Part shown: piece after piece, positions 18,801-27,935 of the stretch
How the letters are laid out: the number at the start of each line of letters is the position of its first letter
How positions within the stretch are numbered: position 1 is the first letter of the stretch
Source of the DNA: Ensifer sp. BR816
GTDB lineage: Bacteria; Pseudomonadota; Alphaproteobacteria; Rhizobiales; Rhizobiaceae
DNA: 64,000 nucleotides
Reading direction: 5' to 3'
Assembly (NCBI RefSeq): GCF_000378985.1
Contig: NZ_KB905370.1
Span: 4,648,799 to 4,712,798, forward strand
Position numbers and translations under genes: made by a program
The notes under the pieces: generated by a model
What the model was told of the DNA's origin: nothing
Seen by the model: the letters and a program-made list of their open reading frames with translations, nothing else
The model's database searches: none

Positions 18801-18840
18801 TGCGTCAGTCTGCGTCAGCTAATCGTGCCCTGCGAACTTG
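18801..18840 (+). promoter_or_regulatory. Tandem TGCGTCAG operator-like block upstream of the ThDP operon
   Basis: TGCGTCAG occurs at 18801-18808 and again at 18811-18818, followed after 12 bases by TGCGAACTTG. The order and spacing match the block at 12133-12172. It lies about 120 bases before the ThDP start codon. The nearby AT-poor sequence does not show a convincing sigma-70 promoter by eye. Confidence 0.6.
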
Positions 18841-18937
18841 TAAGGTTTGCACGAAACGCGGACTGTTCATCCCAGGATCGAAAGAGCCGGTATCCGAAGG
18901 CTCGCTGGCAAAAACACTACCGAGGAGGGTTGATCAG

Positions 18938-20740
18938 ATGAAGCTCACGGGCGGTCAAGTCGTCGCGAAAGCACTAAAGGAATATGGAGTGGAGTATGTC
19001 GCCGGTGTTCCGGGCCACGGCATCTGGTCGCTCTTCGACGCATTTCTTGAAGAAGGTTCGCAGCTTCCTTTTATCCAGGTCATGCACGAGCAAAGCGCTG
19101 TGCATATGGCGGATGGCTATTTCCGGGCGTCGGGACGCCCGATGGCTTGTTCGACCTCGGTGGGTCCGGGTGCCGCGAACACGATCATCGGCCTGGCAAC
19201 GGCCTATTGCGACTCCACATCGCTGTTCTATGTTTCCGGCTCGCCGCAGACCTACATGCATGGTCATGGCACCATGCAGGAACTGGAGCGCCAGCAGGAC
19301 AACGCCTTCCCGCGTATCACCGAGCAGGTGACGAAGCGCGCCTGGCAAGCGAACTCGGTTCAGGTCCTGCCGAGCATCATGCACCGTGCCTTTAGCGCGA
19401 TGATGACGGGCCGTCCCGGTCCCGTCCACGTCGAAGTGCCGATGGATGTGCAGGTCGAGGCGGCGGATGTCGCAATTCACCCGCTGGAAAAGCGCCTGCC
19501 GATCGGCGTGGCCTACCCGGACCCGAAGGCGATAGAGGCGGCCATCAAGGTTCTGCTGAACGCCGAGCGTCCGGTCATAGTCGCAGGCGGCGGGGCGATC
19601 ACCGCCAATGCCTCGGCCGAACTGACGCGCCTTGCCGAAAAGCTCGGCGCGGCGGTGTCGATCACCTGGAACGGCAAAGGCGCGATCTCGGAAGATCACG
19701 CACTGTTCATCGGAGCCGTCGGGCAGACCGGCACGACCTGCGGCAACACCATCACTGCTTCCGCTGACGTGGTCGTCTCGGTCGGTTGCCGTTTCACCGA
19801 CTGGTCCGCCTCATCCTACGCCAAGGGCGTGTCCTTCTCGATACCGTCGGCCAAGCTGATCCACATCGACCTTGATCCGCGCGAAATCGGCAAGAACTAC
19901 GAGACCGAAGTCGGTATCGTTTCCGATGCCAAAGTCGCTTTGGAAGCGATGTTGGCCATGATCTCCGACGCCGACTCGACGAGGATGTTGTCGCGTCGCG
20001 AGAAGTTCCTGGCCGACGTGCAGAAGGCCAAGGCCGACTGGCGCGCCCAGGTGGAGCCGCGCGAGAACAGCCGCGAAACCCCTTTCACCTCGCAGCGGCC
20101 CCTCATGGCGCTGCGCAAGGTGCTGGACCGCAACGGCATTGTTGTCGTCGGATCGGGCAACACACAAGGCTCGGTCAAGCAGAGCTTCCCGGTCTATGAG
20201 CCGCGCACGCATCTCACCTCGGGTTCCTATTCTCCAATGGGCTGGGCGGTTCCGGCTGCGCTGGGCGCCAAGCTTGCCTGCCCCGATCGCCAGGTCGTGG
20301 CGATCGTCGGCGACGGTGATTTCATGATGTCCCTGCCGGAAATGGGTACGGCAGCGATGAACGGCATCAACGTGGTGTTCCTCGTGCTGAACAATTCCGG
20401 CTACATGTCGATCCGCGGCGGTCAGCGCAAGTTCATGGGGCGTCACATTGCATCGGAGTTCAAGCGTCACGCCGGCAATGGCGAGCCCTATTCGGCAGAC
20501 ATTGCGGCGTCGGCCCGTGCCTTCGGTCTGGAGGCGTGGAAGGTCGAAAAGGACGAAGACCTGGAAAGCAGCCTGAAGGCGGCTTTGGAATGCGGCGGTC
20601 CGGCCCTGGTTGAAGTCGTCGTATCACGCGACGCGGCAGGTCCGTTCGCCACTGGCTGGTGGGACTTCCCGTCGCCAGCGTACTACGAGAAGGAACAGAC
20701 TGCTTACGCTGAGATGCGTGCACGCGAGCAGCATCTCTAA
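18938..20740 (+). CDS. Thiamine-diphosphate-dependent enzyme (acetolactate synthase-like large subunit)
   Basis: This 600-residue ThDP enzyme has the three-domain POX/ALS layout. The Pyr domain has the cofactor-activating Glu in QVMHEQSAVHMADGYFRASG (about residue 55). The central domain contains VIVAGGGAITANASAEL and GCRFTDWSASSYA. The PP domain has GDGDFMMSLPEMG through LVLNNSGYMS, the GDG-N motif that binds ThDP and Mg. The start at 18938 follows GAGGAGGGT. It is not a good match to acetohydroxyacid synthase (no small subunit gene) or to sulfoacetaldehyde acetyltransferase. It heads a nine-gene operon with a sugar transporter, so it may be a C-C lyase/hydrolase or decarboxylase acting on a 2-keto or diketo sugar, in the manner of IolD. 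Confidence 0.9.
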   Translation: MKLTGGQVVAKALKEYGVEYVAGVPGHGIWSLFDAFLEEGSQLPFIQVMHEQSAVHMADGYFRASGRPMACSTSVGPGAANTIIGLATAYCDSTSLFYVSGSPQTYMHGHGTMQELERQQDNAFPRITEQVTKRAWQANSVQVLPSIMHRAFSAMMTGRPGPVHVEVPMDVQVEAADVAIHPLEKRLPIGVAYPDPKAIEAAIKVLLNAERPVIVAGGGAITANASAELTRLAEKLGAAVSITWNGKGAISEDHALFIGAVGQTGTTCGNTITASADVVVSVGCRFTDWSASSYAKGVSFSIPSAKLIHIDLDPREIGKNYETEVGIVSDAKVALEAMLAMISDADSTRMLSRREKFLADVQKAKADWRAQVEPRENSRETPFTSQRPLMALRKVLDRNGIVVVGSGNTQGSVKQSFPVYEPRTHLTSGSYSPMGWAVPAALGAKLACPDRQVVAIVGDGDFMMSLPEMGTAAMNGINVVFLVLNNSGYMSIRGGQRKFMGRHIASEFKRHAGNGEPYSADIAASARAFGLEAWKVEKDEDLESSLKAALECGGPALVEVVVSRDAAGPFATGWWDFPSPAYYEKEQTAYAEMRAREQHL

Positions 20741-20840
20741 GCAGATCTCGCGAGGGTGGCGGTAGGCCGCCCTCGCCACTCACCATCCACCACGTTGAGA
20801 GTGCGGCGCTTGCGGCGACCGTAAACGAAGAGTCTTTGTC

Positions 20841-22154
20841 ATGATACGGCACATCAAATCAGCGCAGGCCTCTGTAGAAGAAGGCGGTACCGACAGCGCG
20901 GTGACCAAAGCAGTCGAGGCGCTTCTCGCAAAGGTCAAAAACGGTGGTGACAAGGCAGTTCGCGAACTGTCGATCCAGTTCGATAAGCTCGACCGAGAAA
21001 CCTATCGTCTTTCGAAGGAAGAAATCGACCGCTCCATCAACTCGCTCACGGGGCGCGAGCGCGAAGACCTCGACTTCGCGCAGGACCAAGTCCGAAAGTT
21101 TGCAGAAGCTCAGAAGGCAACGCTGACCGACCTCGAAGTCGAGACGCTTCCTGGAGTGATCCTGGGTCATCGCAACGTCCCGATTCAGAATGTCGGCTGC
21201 TATGTGCCGGGCGGTAAGTATCCGCTGCTGGCCTCGGCGCATATGACGGTCCTGACCGCCCGCGTTGCCGGCTGCGAACGTGTCATCACCTGCGCACCGC
21301 CTTTCCAGGGCAGGACTTCCGAGAAGATCGTCGCTGCCCAGGCACTTGCAGGCGCCGACGAGATTTATTGCCTTGGTGGTGTTCAGGCGATCGCGGCGAT
21401 GGCCTACGGGACGGAAACGATTGCATCGGTCGACATGCTTGCGGGTCCCGGCAACGCCTATGTTGCCGAAGCGAAGCGCTTGCTCTTCGGGAAAGTCGGC
21501 ATCGATCTCTTCGCCGGCCCGACCGAAACACTTGTCATCGCTGACGACAGCGCCGATGGCGAACTGGTGGCGACGGATCTTCTGGGGCAGGCCGAGCACG
21601 GTGTAAACTCGCCAGCGGTTCTCATCACGAACTCGGAAAGACTTGCTCGTGACACCCTGACCGAGATCGATCGCCTCCTGAAGATCCTGCCGACCGCGGC
21701 GATTGCCGCAAAGGCATGGGAAGACTTCGGGGAAATCATCCTGTGTGACACGATCGACGAGATGGTCGCCGAAGGTGACCGGCTTGCTTCCGAGCACGTC
21801 CAGATCCTGACGCGCGATCCCGACTACTTCCTTAACAACATGAGGAACTACGGCGCGCTGTTCCTGGGCGCCCGCACGAACGTCTCCTTCGGCGACAAGG
21901 TCATCGGCACCAATCATACGCTGCCGACGAACAAGGCTGCCCGATACACGGGCGGTCTCTGGGTCGGCAAGTTCCTCAAGACCTGCACCTACCAACGCAT
22001 CGAGACGGACGAGGCATCCGCTTTGATCGGGCAATACGGCTCTCGCCTTTGCCTCATGGAAGGATTTGCCGGCCACGCAGAGCAGTCGAACATTCGGGTT
22101 CGTCGCTACGGCCGCAAGAACGTCGGCTATGCCATGCCGGCGGACCCCAACTGA
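20841..22154 (+). CDS. HisD-family (histidinol dehydrogenase-like) alcohol dehydrogenase, catabolic paralogue
   Basis: This 437-residue protein has the complete HisD fold and signature: [33 protein letters not shown], the [19 protein letters not shown] stretch, [11 protein letters not shown], and the zinc ligands in [13 protein letters not shown] (Gln/His), [20 protein letters not shown] (with Asp/His nearby) and [10 protein letters not shown] (His). HisD enzymes oxidise a primary alcohol through the aldehyde to the acid with NAD. Catabolic paralogues, such as sulfopropanediol dehydrogenase (HpsN), oxidise other alcohols. The location between a ThDP enzyme and a sugar ABC transporter, without other his genes, points to a sugar-alcohol or keto-acid substrate. 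Confidence 0.87.
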   Translation: MIRHIKSAQASVEEGGTDSAVTKAVEALLAKVKNGGDKAVRELSIQFDKLDRETYRLSKEEIDRSINSLTGREREDLDFAQDQVRKFAEAQKATLTDLEVETLPGVILGHRNVPIQNVGCYVPGGKYPLLASAHMTVLTARVAGCERVITCAPPFQGRTSEKIVAAQALAGADEIYCLGGVQAIAAMAYGTETIASVDMLAGPGNAYVAEAKRLLFGKVGIDLFAGPTETLVIADDSADGELVATDLLGQAEHGVNSPAVLITNSERLARDTLTEIDRLLKILPTAAIAAKAWEDFGEIILCDTIDEMVAEGDRLASEHVQILTRDPDYFLNNMRNYGALFLGARTNVSFGDKVIGTNHTLPTNKAARYTGGLWVGKFLKTCTYQRIETDEASALIGQYGSRLCLMEGFAGHAEQSNIRVRRYGRKNVGYAMPADPN

Positions 22155-22217
22155 CAACTTCGCATAAAGAGCCTGCCAAGGGCCTGCGATCAACCGCAAC
22201 CAGAGAGGAATACATAG

Positions 22218-23465
22218 ATGTCAAAGTTTCTTGCAAGTCTTGTCGCCGCCACCATGCTGGTGCCGGCGGCTGCGCGTGCGGAAGGCACGATCGAGGTTCT
22301 CCACCACTGGGTTTCCCAGAGCGAAGTCGACGCCTTGAACGTCATCCGCAAGGACCTGGAAACGAAGGGTTTCCAGTGGAAGGACTCCGCCGTCGGCGGC
22401 ATGAGCGGCGCGAACGCGCAGCAGGCCCTGAGGTCACGCCTGACTTCGGGCGACCCGCCGGGAGCAATGCAATTCCTGGGCTGGGAAGGTCCCCAGTGGG
22501 CCGAACAGGGCGTCGTTCGCGATCTGAACGATCTTGCCAAGGAAGGCGGGTGGCGTGAGGCGCTTCCCCCGCAACTGCTTACTTTCGTCACCTCGGGCGA
22601 TGCCTTCATTGCGGCGCCGATCAACATGCACCGTCAGAACTGGGTGTGGGCCAACAAGAAGATCTTCGACGACGCCGGCATCGCGCCTCCCAAGACATGG
22701 GAGGAACTGATCGCTGCCGGTAAGAAGCTCAAGGAGAAAGGCGTCACGCCGGTCGCGATGGGCGACGAGCCCTGGCAGATCGGGATCATCTTCGATGCGC
22801 TGCTGTCGGACTTGAACGGCCCCGAATTCTACAAGAAGGCAGCAATCGACCTCGATCCGGCGGCGCTGAGCAGTCCGGAAATGACCAAGGTCTTCGACAC
22901 GCTGCGCGAGGTCCGTGGCCTCGTCGACGACAATTTCGTCGGCCGAGACTGGGCCGTCGCGACCGGCATGGTCATCAACGGCGAAGCCGCGATGCAGTTC
23001 ATGGGAGACTGGGCGAAGGGCGAGTTCCTCGCCAAGGGGCTGAAGCCGAATACGGATTTCTACTGCTTCGCCACCCCGGCCAAGGTGCCGACGTTCCAAT
23101 ACGTCATCGACAGCTTCGGCATGTTCACCGTGAAGGACGAGACTGTCCAGAAAGCCCAGGTGGCTCTCGCCGAGACGATCATGGATCCCAAGGTGCAGAA
23201 GGGCTTCAACCTGATCAAGGGTTCCATCCCGGCTCGAACGGACGTCTCCGTGGACGACTTCGATGACTGCGCGAAGCTCGGCTTCAACGAACGTGCCGAA
23301 GCAATCGAGGCGGGTAGCATGCTGGGCGCGATGACACACGGCTTTGCCGCCAAGCCGGAATTCGCATCGGTCTTTGGCGATGTGGCTGCCCAGTTCTTTG
23401 TCGGCAACATGTCTTCGGAAGACGCCGTCAAGATGCTCGTCGAAGGCATCGACAACGCCCGCTGA
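22218..23465 (+). CDS. ABC transporter substrate-binding protein (CUT1 sugar type)
   Basis: This 415-residue periplasmic protein starts with a Sec signal peptide (MSKFLASLVAATMLVPAAARA, cleavage probably after ARA), followed by EGTIEVLHHWVSQSEVDAL, typical of the extracellular solute-binding family 1. Mid-protein features such as FIAAPINMHRQNWVWANKKIF and the closing MLGAMTHGFAAKPEFASVF resemble glucose/glycoside-binding proteins of rhizobia. It delivers a sugar or glycoside to the two permeases encoded just downstream. A good ribosome site (AGAGGAA) precedes the ATG. It is part of the same rightward operon as the ThDP and HisD-like genes. Confidence 0.93.
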   Translation: MSKFLASLVAATMLVPAAARAEGTIEVLHHWVSQSEVDALNVIRKDLETKGFQWKDSAVGGMSGANAQQALRSRLTSGDPPGAMQFLGWEGPQWAEQGVVRDLNDLAKEGGWREALPPQLLTFVTSGDAFIAAPINMHRQNWVWANKKIFDDAGIAPPKTWEELIAAGKKLKEKGVTPVAMGDEPWQIGIIFDALLSDLNGPEFYKKAAIDLDPAALSSPEMTKVFDTLREVRGLVDDNFVGRDWAVATGMVINGEAAMQFMGDWAKGEFLAKGLKPNTDFYCFATPAKVPTFQYVIDSFGMFTVKDETVQKAQVALAETIMDPKVQKGFNLIKGSIPARTDVSVDDFDDCAKLGFNERAEAIEAGSMLGAMTHGFAAKPEFASVFGDVAAQFFVGNMSSEDAVKMLVEGIDNAR

Positions 23466-23527
23466 CACAGCGGCCGGGTGCCCGGCACCCGGCCCATCTC
23501 AAAGGATTCGGTCATCGGAGCTAGCTC

Positions 23528-24421
23528 ATGAACGCCGCCAAGAGTTTTTCATCACGATTGGCAGGCTGGCTTCCACGCATTGTCGTCGCTCCCAGCCTGC
23601 TGATCGTCATCGTCACGGTCTACCTGTTCATCCTTTGGACAGGCGTGATCTCGTTCACCTCCTCGAAGTTCGTACCGGTCTACGACTTCGCTGGTTTCGA
23701 GCAATTTGTTCGGCTGTGGGCGACGCCGCGCTGGCACACTGCCGTCGCGAACCTCTTTATCTTCTCCGCCCTGTTCCTATTGCTCTCGACGGGCATTGGC
23801 CTGCTCATGGCAATCCTGCTCGACCAGAACATCCGGGCGGAAGGATTCTTGAGGGCAGTCTACCTGTATCCAATGGCCCTGTCGTTCATCGTCACCGGGA
23901 CGGCATGGAAGTGGATCATGAATCCCGGCCTCGGCATCCAGAAGGTCGTCAACGAACTTGGCTGGACGAGCTTCACGTTCGACTGGATCACCGACCCCAA
24001 GATGGCGATCTACACGGTTGTGATTGCTGGCGTCTGGCAATCCTCGGGTTTTGCCATGGCGATTTTCCTGGCCGGCCTCAGAGGGATCGACAACTCGGTC
24101 ATCAAGGCCGCGCAGATCGAAGGCGCCAGCCTCCCGCTCATCTATCGGCAGATCATCATCCCGATGCTGCGGCCGGCGATGCTGAGCGTGATTGTCCTTC
24201 TGAGTTATATCGCCATCAAGAGCTTCGACCTGGTGCTGGCGCTCACCAACGGTGGCCCCGGCTCGGCGACTGAGCTTCCCTCAACCTTCATGTTCTCGGC
24301 GACGTTCCGCAGGAACCAGATGGGGGTCGGAGCGGCGAGCGCCATCATGATGCTCATGACCGTCGCGGCAATCATCATCCCCTACCTCTATTCCGAACTC
24401 CGGGAGCGCAACAATGGCTAA
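23528..24421 (+). CDS. ABC transporter permease (MalF-type, CUT1)
   Basis: This 297-residue inner-membrane permease shows about six hydrophobic helices. The first starts VVAPSLLIVIVTVYLFILW, and the MalF-type FFLLLSTGIGLLMAILLDQN-like second helix follows. The cytoplasmic EAA loop that contacts the ATPase reads AAQIEGASLPLIYRQIIIP. Together with the next gene it forms the heteromeric membrane channel. It overlaps the second permease gene by eight bases, so translation is probably coupled. Confidence 0.93.
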   Translation: MNAAKSFSSRLAGWLPRIVVAPSLLIVIVTVYLFILWTGVISFTSSKFVPVYDFAGFEQFVRLWATPRWHTAVANLFIFSALFLLLSTGIGLLMAILLDQNIRAEGFLRAVYLYPMALSFIVTGTAWKWIMNPGLGIQKVVNELGWTSFTFDWITDPKMAIYTVVIAGVWQSSGFAMAIFLAGLRGIDNSVIKAAQIEGASLPLIYRQIIIPMLRPAMLSVIVLLSYIAIKSFDLVLALTNGGPGSATELPSTFMFSATFRRNQMGVGAASAIMMLMTVAAIIIPYLYSELRERNNG

Positions 24422-25319
24422 CGCCCTCTCGCAGCCAAAACCAATGGCAGAAGTCCTCCCGCGTCAAAACCGGATCCGTCTGGGTCGCCTGTTCATCTAT
24501 GCCCCACTCGCTGTCATGGCGGTGCTCTATCTGATGCCTCTGTGGGTTATGGTCGTGACATCGCTCAAGCCGCTCGACGAAATCTACGGCGGCTCCTTCA
24601 TAGGGCCGCCGCAGACCATCACCCTCGATGCCTGGCGTTCCGCCTGGTCGCAGGCCTGCATCGGTACCGAGTGCACCGGCCTCAGACCCTATTTCGTGAA
24701 CTCGCTGCTCATGGTCGTTCCGGCCGTCGTCCTGTCGACCGGTATCGGCGCCATCAACGGCTACATCCTGACGAAGTGGCGATTTCCGGGCGCGAACTTT
24801 GTGTTCGGCTTGCTGCTCTTCGGATGCTTCCTGCCCTATCAGGCGATCCTGATCCCGATGGCGCGAACGCTCGGACTGCTCGGCCTCGCCGGCGGCATTC
24901 CGGGCCTCGTATTCGTCCATGTCGCCTACGGCATCTGTTTCACGACGCTGTTCTTCCGCAACTATTTCGTCTCGTTGCCGGACGAACTCACCAAAGCGGC
25001 TATGGTGGATGGAGCAGGCTTCTTCAGGATCTTCTGGAGCGTCATCCTGCCCACGTCGATTCCGATCATTGTTGTCTCCTGTATCTGGCAGTTCACGCAG
25101 ATCTGGAACGACTTCCTGTTTGGTGTCTCGTTCACGTCCGGCGGCAACAGCCCGATAACGGTCGCGCTCAACAACATCGTCAACGTGACCACCGGGCGCA
25201 AACAGTACAACGTCGACATGGCCGCCGCCATGATCGCCGCCATCCCCACTCTCTTGGTCTACATCGTTGCTGGACGCTATTTCGTCCGCGGACTGACGGC
25301 CGGCGCTGTGAAAGGTTGA
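24414..25319 (+). CDS. ABC transporter permease (MalG-type, CUT1)
   Basis: This 301-residue permease has the MalG-type first helix ([20 protein letters not shown]) followed by [12 protein letters not shown], and the EAA loop [19 protein letters not shown]. About six membrane segments are present. A Cys-containing periplasmic insertion ([17 protein letters not shown]) follows the first helix. The gene overlaps the upstream permease and is followed four bases later by the ATPase gene. Confidence 0.93.
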   Translation: MANALSQPKPMAEVLPRQNRIRLGRLFIYAPLAVMAVLYLMPLWVMVVTSLKPLDEIYGGSFIGPPQTITLDAWRSAWSQACIGTECTGLRPYFVNSLLMVVPAVVLSTGIGAINGYILTKWRFPGANFVFGLLLFGCFLPYQAILIPMARTLGLLGLAGGIPGLVFVHVAYGICFTTLFFRNYFVSLPDELTKAAMVDGAGFFRIFWSVILPTSIPIIVVSCIWQFTQIWNDFLFGVSFTSGGNSPITVALNNIVNVTTGRKQYNVDMAAAMIAAIPTLLVYIVAGRYFVRGLTAGAVKG

Positions 25320-25323
25320 TCCA

Positions 25324-26424
25324 ATGTCCACTCTTGAAATCGATCGCGTCCGCAAAACCTACGGCAATCTCGAAGTCCTCAAGGAGGTGAGTATCTCCAT
25401 TGGGACTGGCGACTTCCTCGTCCTTCTTGGTCCTTCCGGCTGTGGTAAGTCTACGCTTCTAAACATGATTGCCGGTCTTGAAAACATCTCGGGCGGCGAG
25501 GTCCGGATTGCTGGCAAGGTCGTAAACGAGCTGTCGCCAAAAGACCGCGACATTGCGATGGTCTTCCAGTCCTACGCACTTTACCCGACGATGACGGTTC
25601 GACAGAACATCGAATTCGGCATGAAGATCCGCGGTGTATCGCCAGCTAACCGCGACAAAGCCGTTCGGGCTGCCGCCGACCTGCTGCAGATCACGCATCT
25701 GCTTGATCGCAAGCCCTCGCAATTGTCGGGCGGTCAGCGCCAACGTGTTGCGATGGGACGCGCCATTGTGCGTCAACCCAAGCTGTTTCTGTTTGATGAG
25801 CCTTTGTCGAACCTCGACGCTAAGCTGCGCGTCGATATGCGCACGGAGATAAAGCGCTTGCACGCGCGGCTCGGCACGACGATCGTCTACGTAACGCACG
25901 ACCAGATCGAAGCGATGACGCTTGCGACCCGCGTTGCCGTGATGAAGGGCGGTGTGGTCCAGCAGCTCGACGACCCGCAGACGGTCTATGACCGGCCCGC
26001 CAACGTCTATGTCGCAAAATTCGTCGGCTCGCCGTCCATGAACATCATTCCCTGCAGGGTCGAAGTCGAAGGTACGACCGCGACCGCGATCATCGACGTT
26101 GCTAACCGGCCGGCCGCGCGGATCCCGGGAATAGGTCTGTCCAGCCAAGCCGCATCCACATATGCGAACCGCAAGGTTCTCATTGGCATCCGGCCCGAGT
26201 TATTCAGCGTCGGAAATGGGCAGGCGCAAGGTGCAATCTCGGTGGACGTTGACGTGGTGGAGCCCACCGGCCCCGATACGCTTGCCGTGTTCCATCTCGG
26301 CGGCGTGGAAGTCACGGCCCGTTTGCCGCCAAAGCAGGTCAATGCAGGCACCGCAGCCACGCTCGCCGTCGATACTTCGAAAATCGTCCTCTTCGATTCG
26401 GACAGCGAAGAGCTGATCAATTGA
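25324..26424 (+). CDS. ABC transporter ATP-binding protein (MalK/UgpC type)
   Basis: This 366-residue ATPase has Walker [11 protein letters not shown]-loop [13 protein letters not shown], signature [16 protein letters not shown], Walker [13 protein letters not shown] and switch His in [11 protein letters not shown]. After about residue 235 comes the MalK/UgpC-type regulatory TOBE domain ([15 protein letters not shown], then [10 protein letters not shown] and [19 protein letters not shown]). It drives uptake through the two permeases just upstream. Confidence 0.95.
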   Translation: MSTLEIDRVRKTYGNLEVLKEVSISIGTGDFLVLLGPSGCGKSTLLNMIAGLENISGGEVRIAGKVVNELSPKDRDIAMVFQSYALYPTMTVRQNIEFGMKIRGVSPANRDKAVRAAADLLQITHLLDRKPSQLSGGQRQRVAMGRAIVRQPKLFLFDEPLSNLDAKLRVDMRTEIKRLHARLGTTIVYVTHDQIEAMTLATRVAVMKGGVVQQLDDPQTVYDRPANVYVAKFVGSPSMNIIPCRVEVEGTTATAIIDVANRPAARIPGIGLSSQAASTYANRKVLIGIRPELFSVGNGQAQGAISVDVDVVEPTGPDTLAVFHLGGVEVTARLPPKQVNAGTAATLAVDTSKIVLFDSDSEELIN

Positions 26425-26435
26425 CAGGATGTTTC

Positions 26436-27935
26436 ATGGACCAGATAGCGGACATTGTCATAATCGGGTCGGGGATCGGCGGCAGCTCTCTCGCCTATAG
26501 TCTTGCGGGCTCGGGAAAGCGCATCTTCATTCTCGAACGCGGGGAGTACCTGAAGGACACCCCCGAGGCTCGGGATGACGTGGCCATTTTCCAGAAGGGC
26601 TTCTACAGGTCGTCCGAAGAATGGGTGGGTACCGATGGCCAGTCGTTCCTGCCGGGCAACTACTACTATGTCGGTGGCAATTCCAAGTTCTTCGGGGCGG
26701 TGATGTACCGTTACCGGGCCGAGGACTTCGAGCCCCGTCCGCATATGGAAGGCCGCTCGCCTGGCTGGCCGTTAGGCTATGCCGATATGGAGCCCTGGTA
26801 TGAGCGGGCAGAGGAAATCTATGGCGTCCGTGGTGCGGCCGGCGAGGATCCGACGGAGCCGCCGCGATCGCATCCGTATCGCTTCCCGGCTGTTCCCGAC
26901 GAACCGGCCATTGCCGCGGTGCGCGCAAGATTGCGCAAGGCCGGCGTCCACCCGGCAAGCCTGCCGCTGGCGATCGATATCGAGGAGTGGCTTCGACGCG
27001 CGAAGACAGGGTGGGACGCGTTCCCGAATACCGGACGCGGTAAGATCGACGCCGAGGTCGGCCCGCTTGCCAGTGCCCTGGCCCACCCGAACGTGAACGT
27101 CATTACGGGCGCAAATGTGGTGCGGCTGGAAACGGATCCGCTCGGCACGAAAGTGACGGCCGCCGTTTATATCAAGGATGGTGTGGAGCAGCGGATCGGC
27201 GCCGAAATTTTTGCAGTGGCTGCCGGTGCGGTTCAGTCGGCCGCGCTACTGCTGAGATCCGGCAATAGCACGCATCCCCGAGGCCTCGGCAATAGCTCCG
27301 ACCAACTTGGCCGCAACTTCATGAATCACAACACGACGGCGATGCTGGCGATCGATCCAAGATCACCCAACACCGCCGTCTATCAGAAGACGCTGGCCTT
27401 CAACGATTTCTACAACAAGGACCCAGATACGGGCTTCCCGCTGGGCAATGTTCAACTGCTGGGCCATATCACCGGCAATATCCTCAAGGCGCAAACGCCG
27501 TCGGTGCCGGCTTGGATGGCAAGGCTCATGGCGCATTATGCCTATGGTTGGTTTCTCACAAGCGAGGACCTTCCCAATCCAGACAGCCGAGTAATGGTGA
27601 AGGACGGCAGGATCGTGATGCATTGGGTGCGCTCAAACATGCGTGCCCACGAAGCGCTGATCAAAAGAACCCGCGAGGTCATGCGCAAGGCCGGCTTTCC
27701 CATCGTCCTGACGCGCACGTTCGGCCGGAAGACGACCTCTCACCAGTGTGGCACCGCCCGAATGGGAACTGACCCGCAAGCATCGGTTGTCGATCTCGAT
27801 TGCCGCAGCCACGACTTGGAGAATCTGTACGTCACGGACGCGTCGGTCTTACCTACTTCGGCCGCCGTCAATCCGGCACTGACGGTCGCTGCGCTCGCTA
27901 TCAAGGCAGGCAATTCGATCTCAAGGGGGCGATGA
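26436..27935 (+). CDS. GMC-family flavin oxidoreductase (first of two)
   Basis: This 499-residue FAD enzyme has IVIIGSGIGGSSLAYSLAGSG at the N-terminus, a YYYVGGNSKFFGAVMYR motif near the flavin, and the C-terminal GMC block SHQCGTARMGTDP and YVTDASVLPTSAAVNPALTV, including the active-site His/Asn region. The start at 26436 is 11 bases past the ATPase stop. GMC enzymes oxidise alcohol groups. Bacterial sugar-type members often make 3-keto sugars and 3-keto glycosides with electrons going to a cytochrome or quinone. No signal peptide is seen, so cytoplasmic action is expected. Confidence 0.88.
   Translation: MDQIADIVIIGSGIGGSSLAYSLAGSGKRIFILERGEYLKDTPEARDDVAIFQKGFYRSSEEWVGTDGQSFLPGNYYYVGGNSKFFGAVMYRYRAEDFEPRPHMEGRSPGWPLGYADMEPWYERAEEIYGVRGAAGEDPTEPPRSHPYRFPAVPDEPAIAAVRARLRKAGVHPASLPLAIDIEEWLRRAKTGWDAFPNTGRGKIDAEVGPLASALAHPNVNVITGANVVRLETDPLGTKVTAAVYIKDGVEQRIGAEIFAVAAGAVQSAALLLRSGNSTHPRGLGNSSDQLGRNFMNHNTTAMLAIDPRSPNTAVYQKTLAFNDFYNKDPDTGFPLGNVQLLGHITGNILKAQTPSVPAWMARLMAHYAYGWFLTSEDLPNPDSRVMVKDGRIVMHWVRSNMRAHEALIKRTREVMRKAGFPIVLTRTFGRKTTSHQCGTARMGTDPQASVVDLDCRSHDLENLYVTDASVLPTSAAVNPALTVAALAIKAGNSISRGR

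Noticed and set aside
18938..20740. Acetolactate synthase large subunit for branched-chain amino acids
   Set aside because: There is no small subunit, and the operon is catabolic. It is kept as a ThDP enzyme of unknown substrate.
20841..22154. Biosynthetic histidinol dehydrogenase (hisD) for histidine
   Set aside because: The fold matches, but the surroundings are a sugar transporter and a ThDP enzyme with no other histidine genes, so a catabolic paralogue is more likely.
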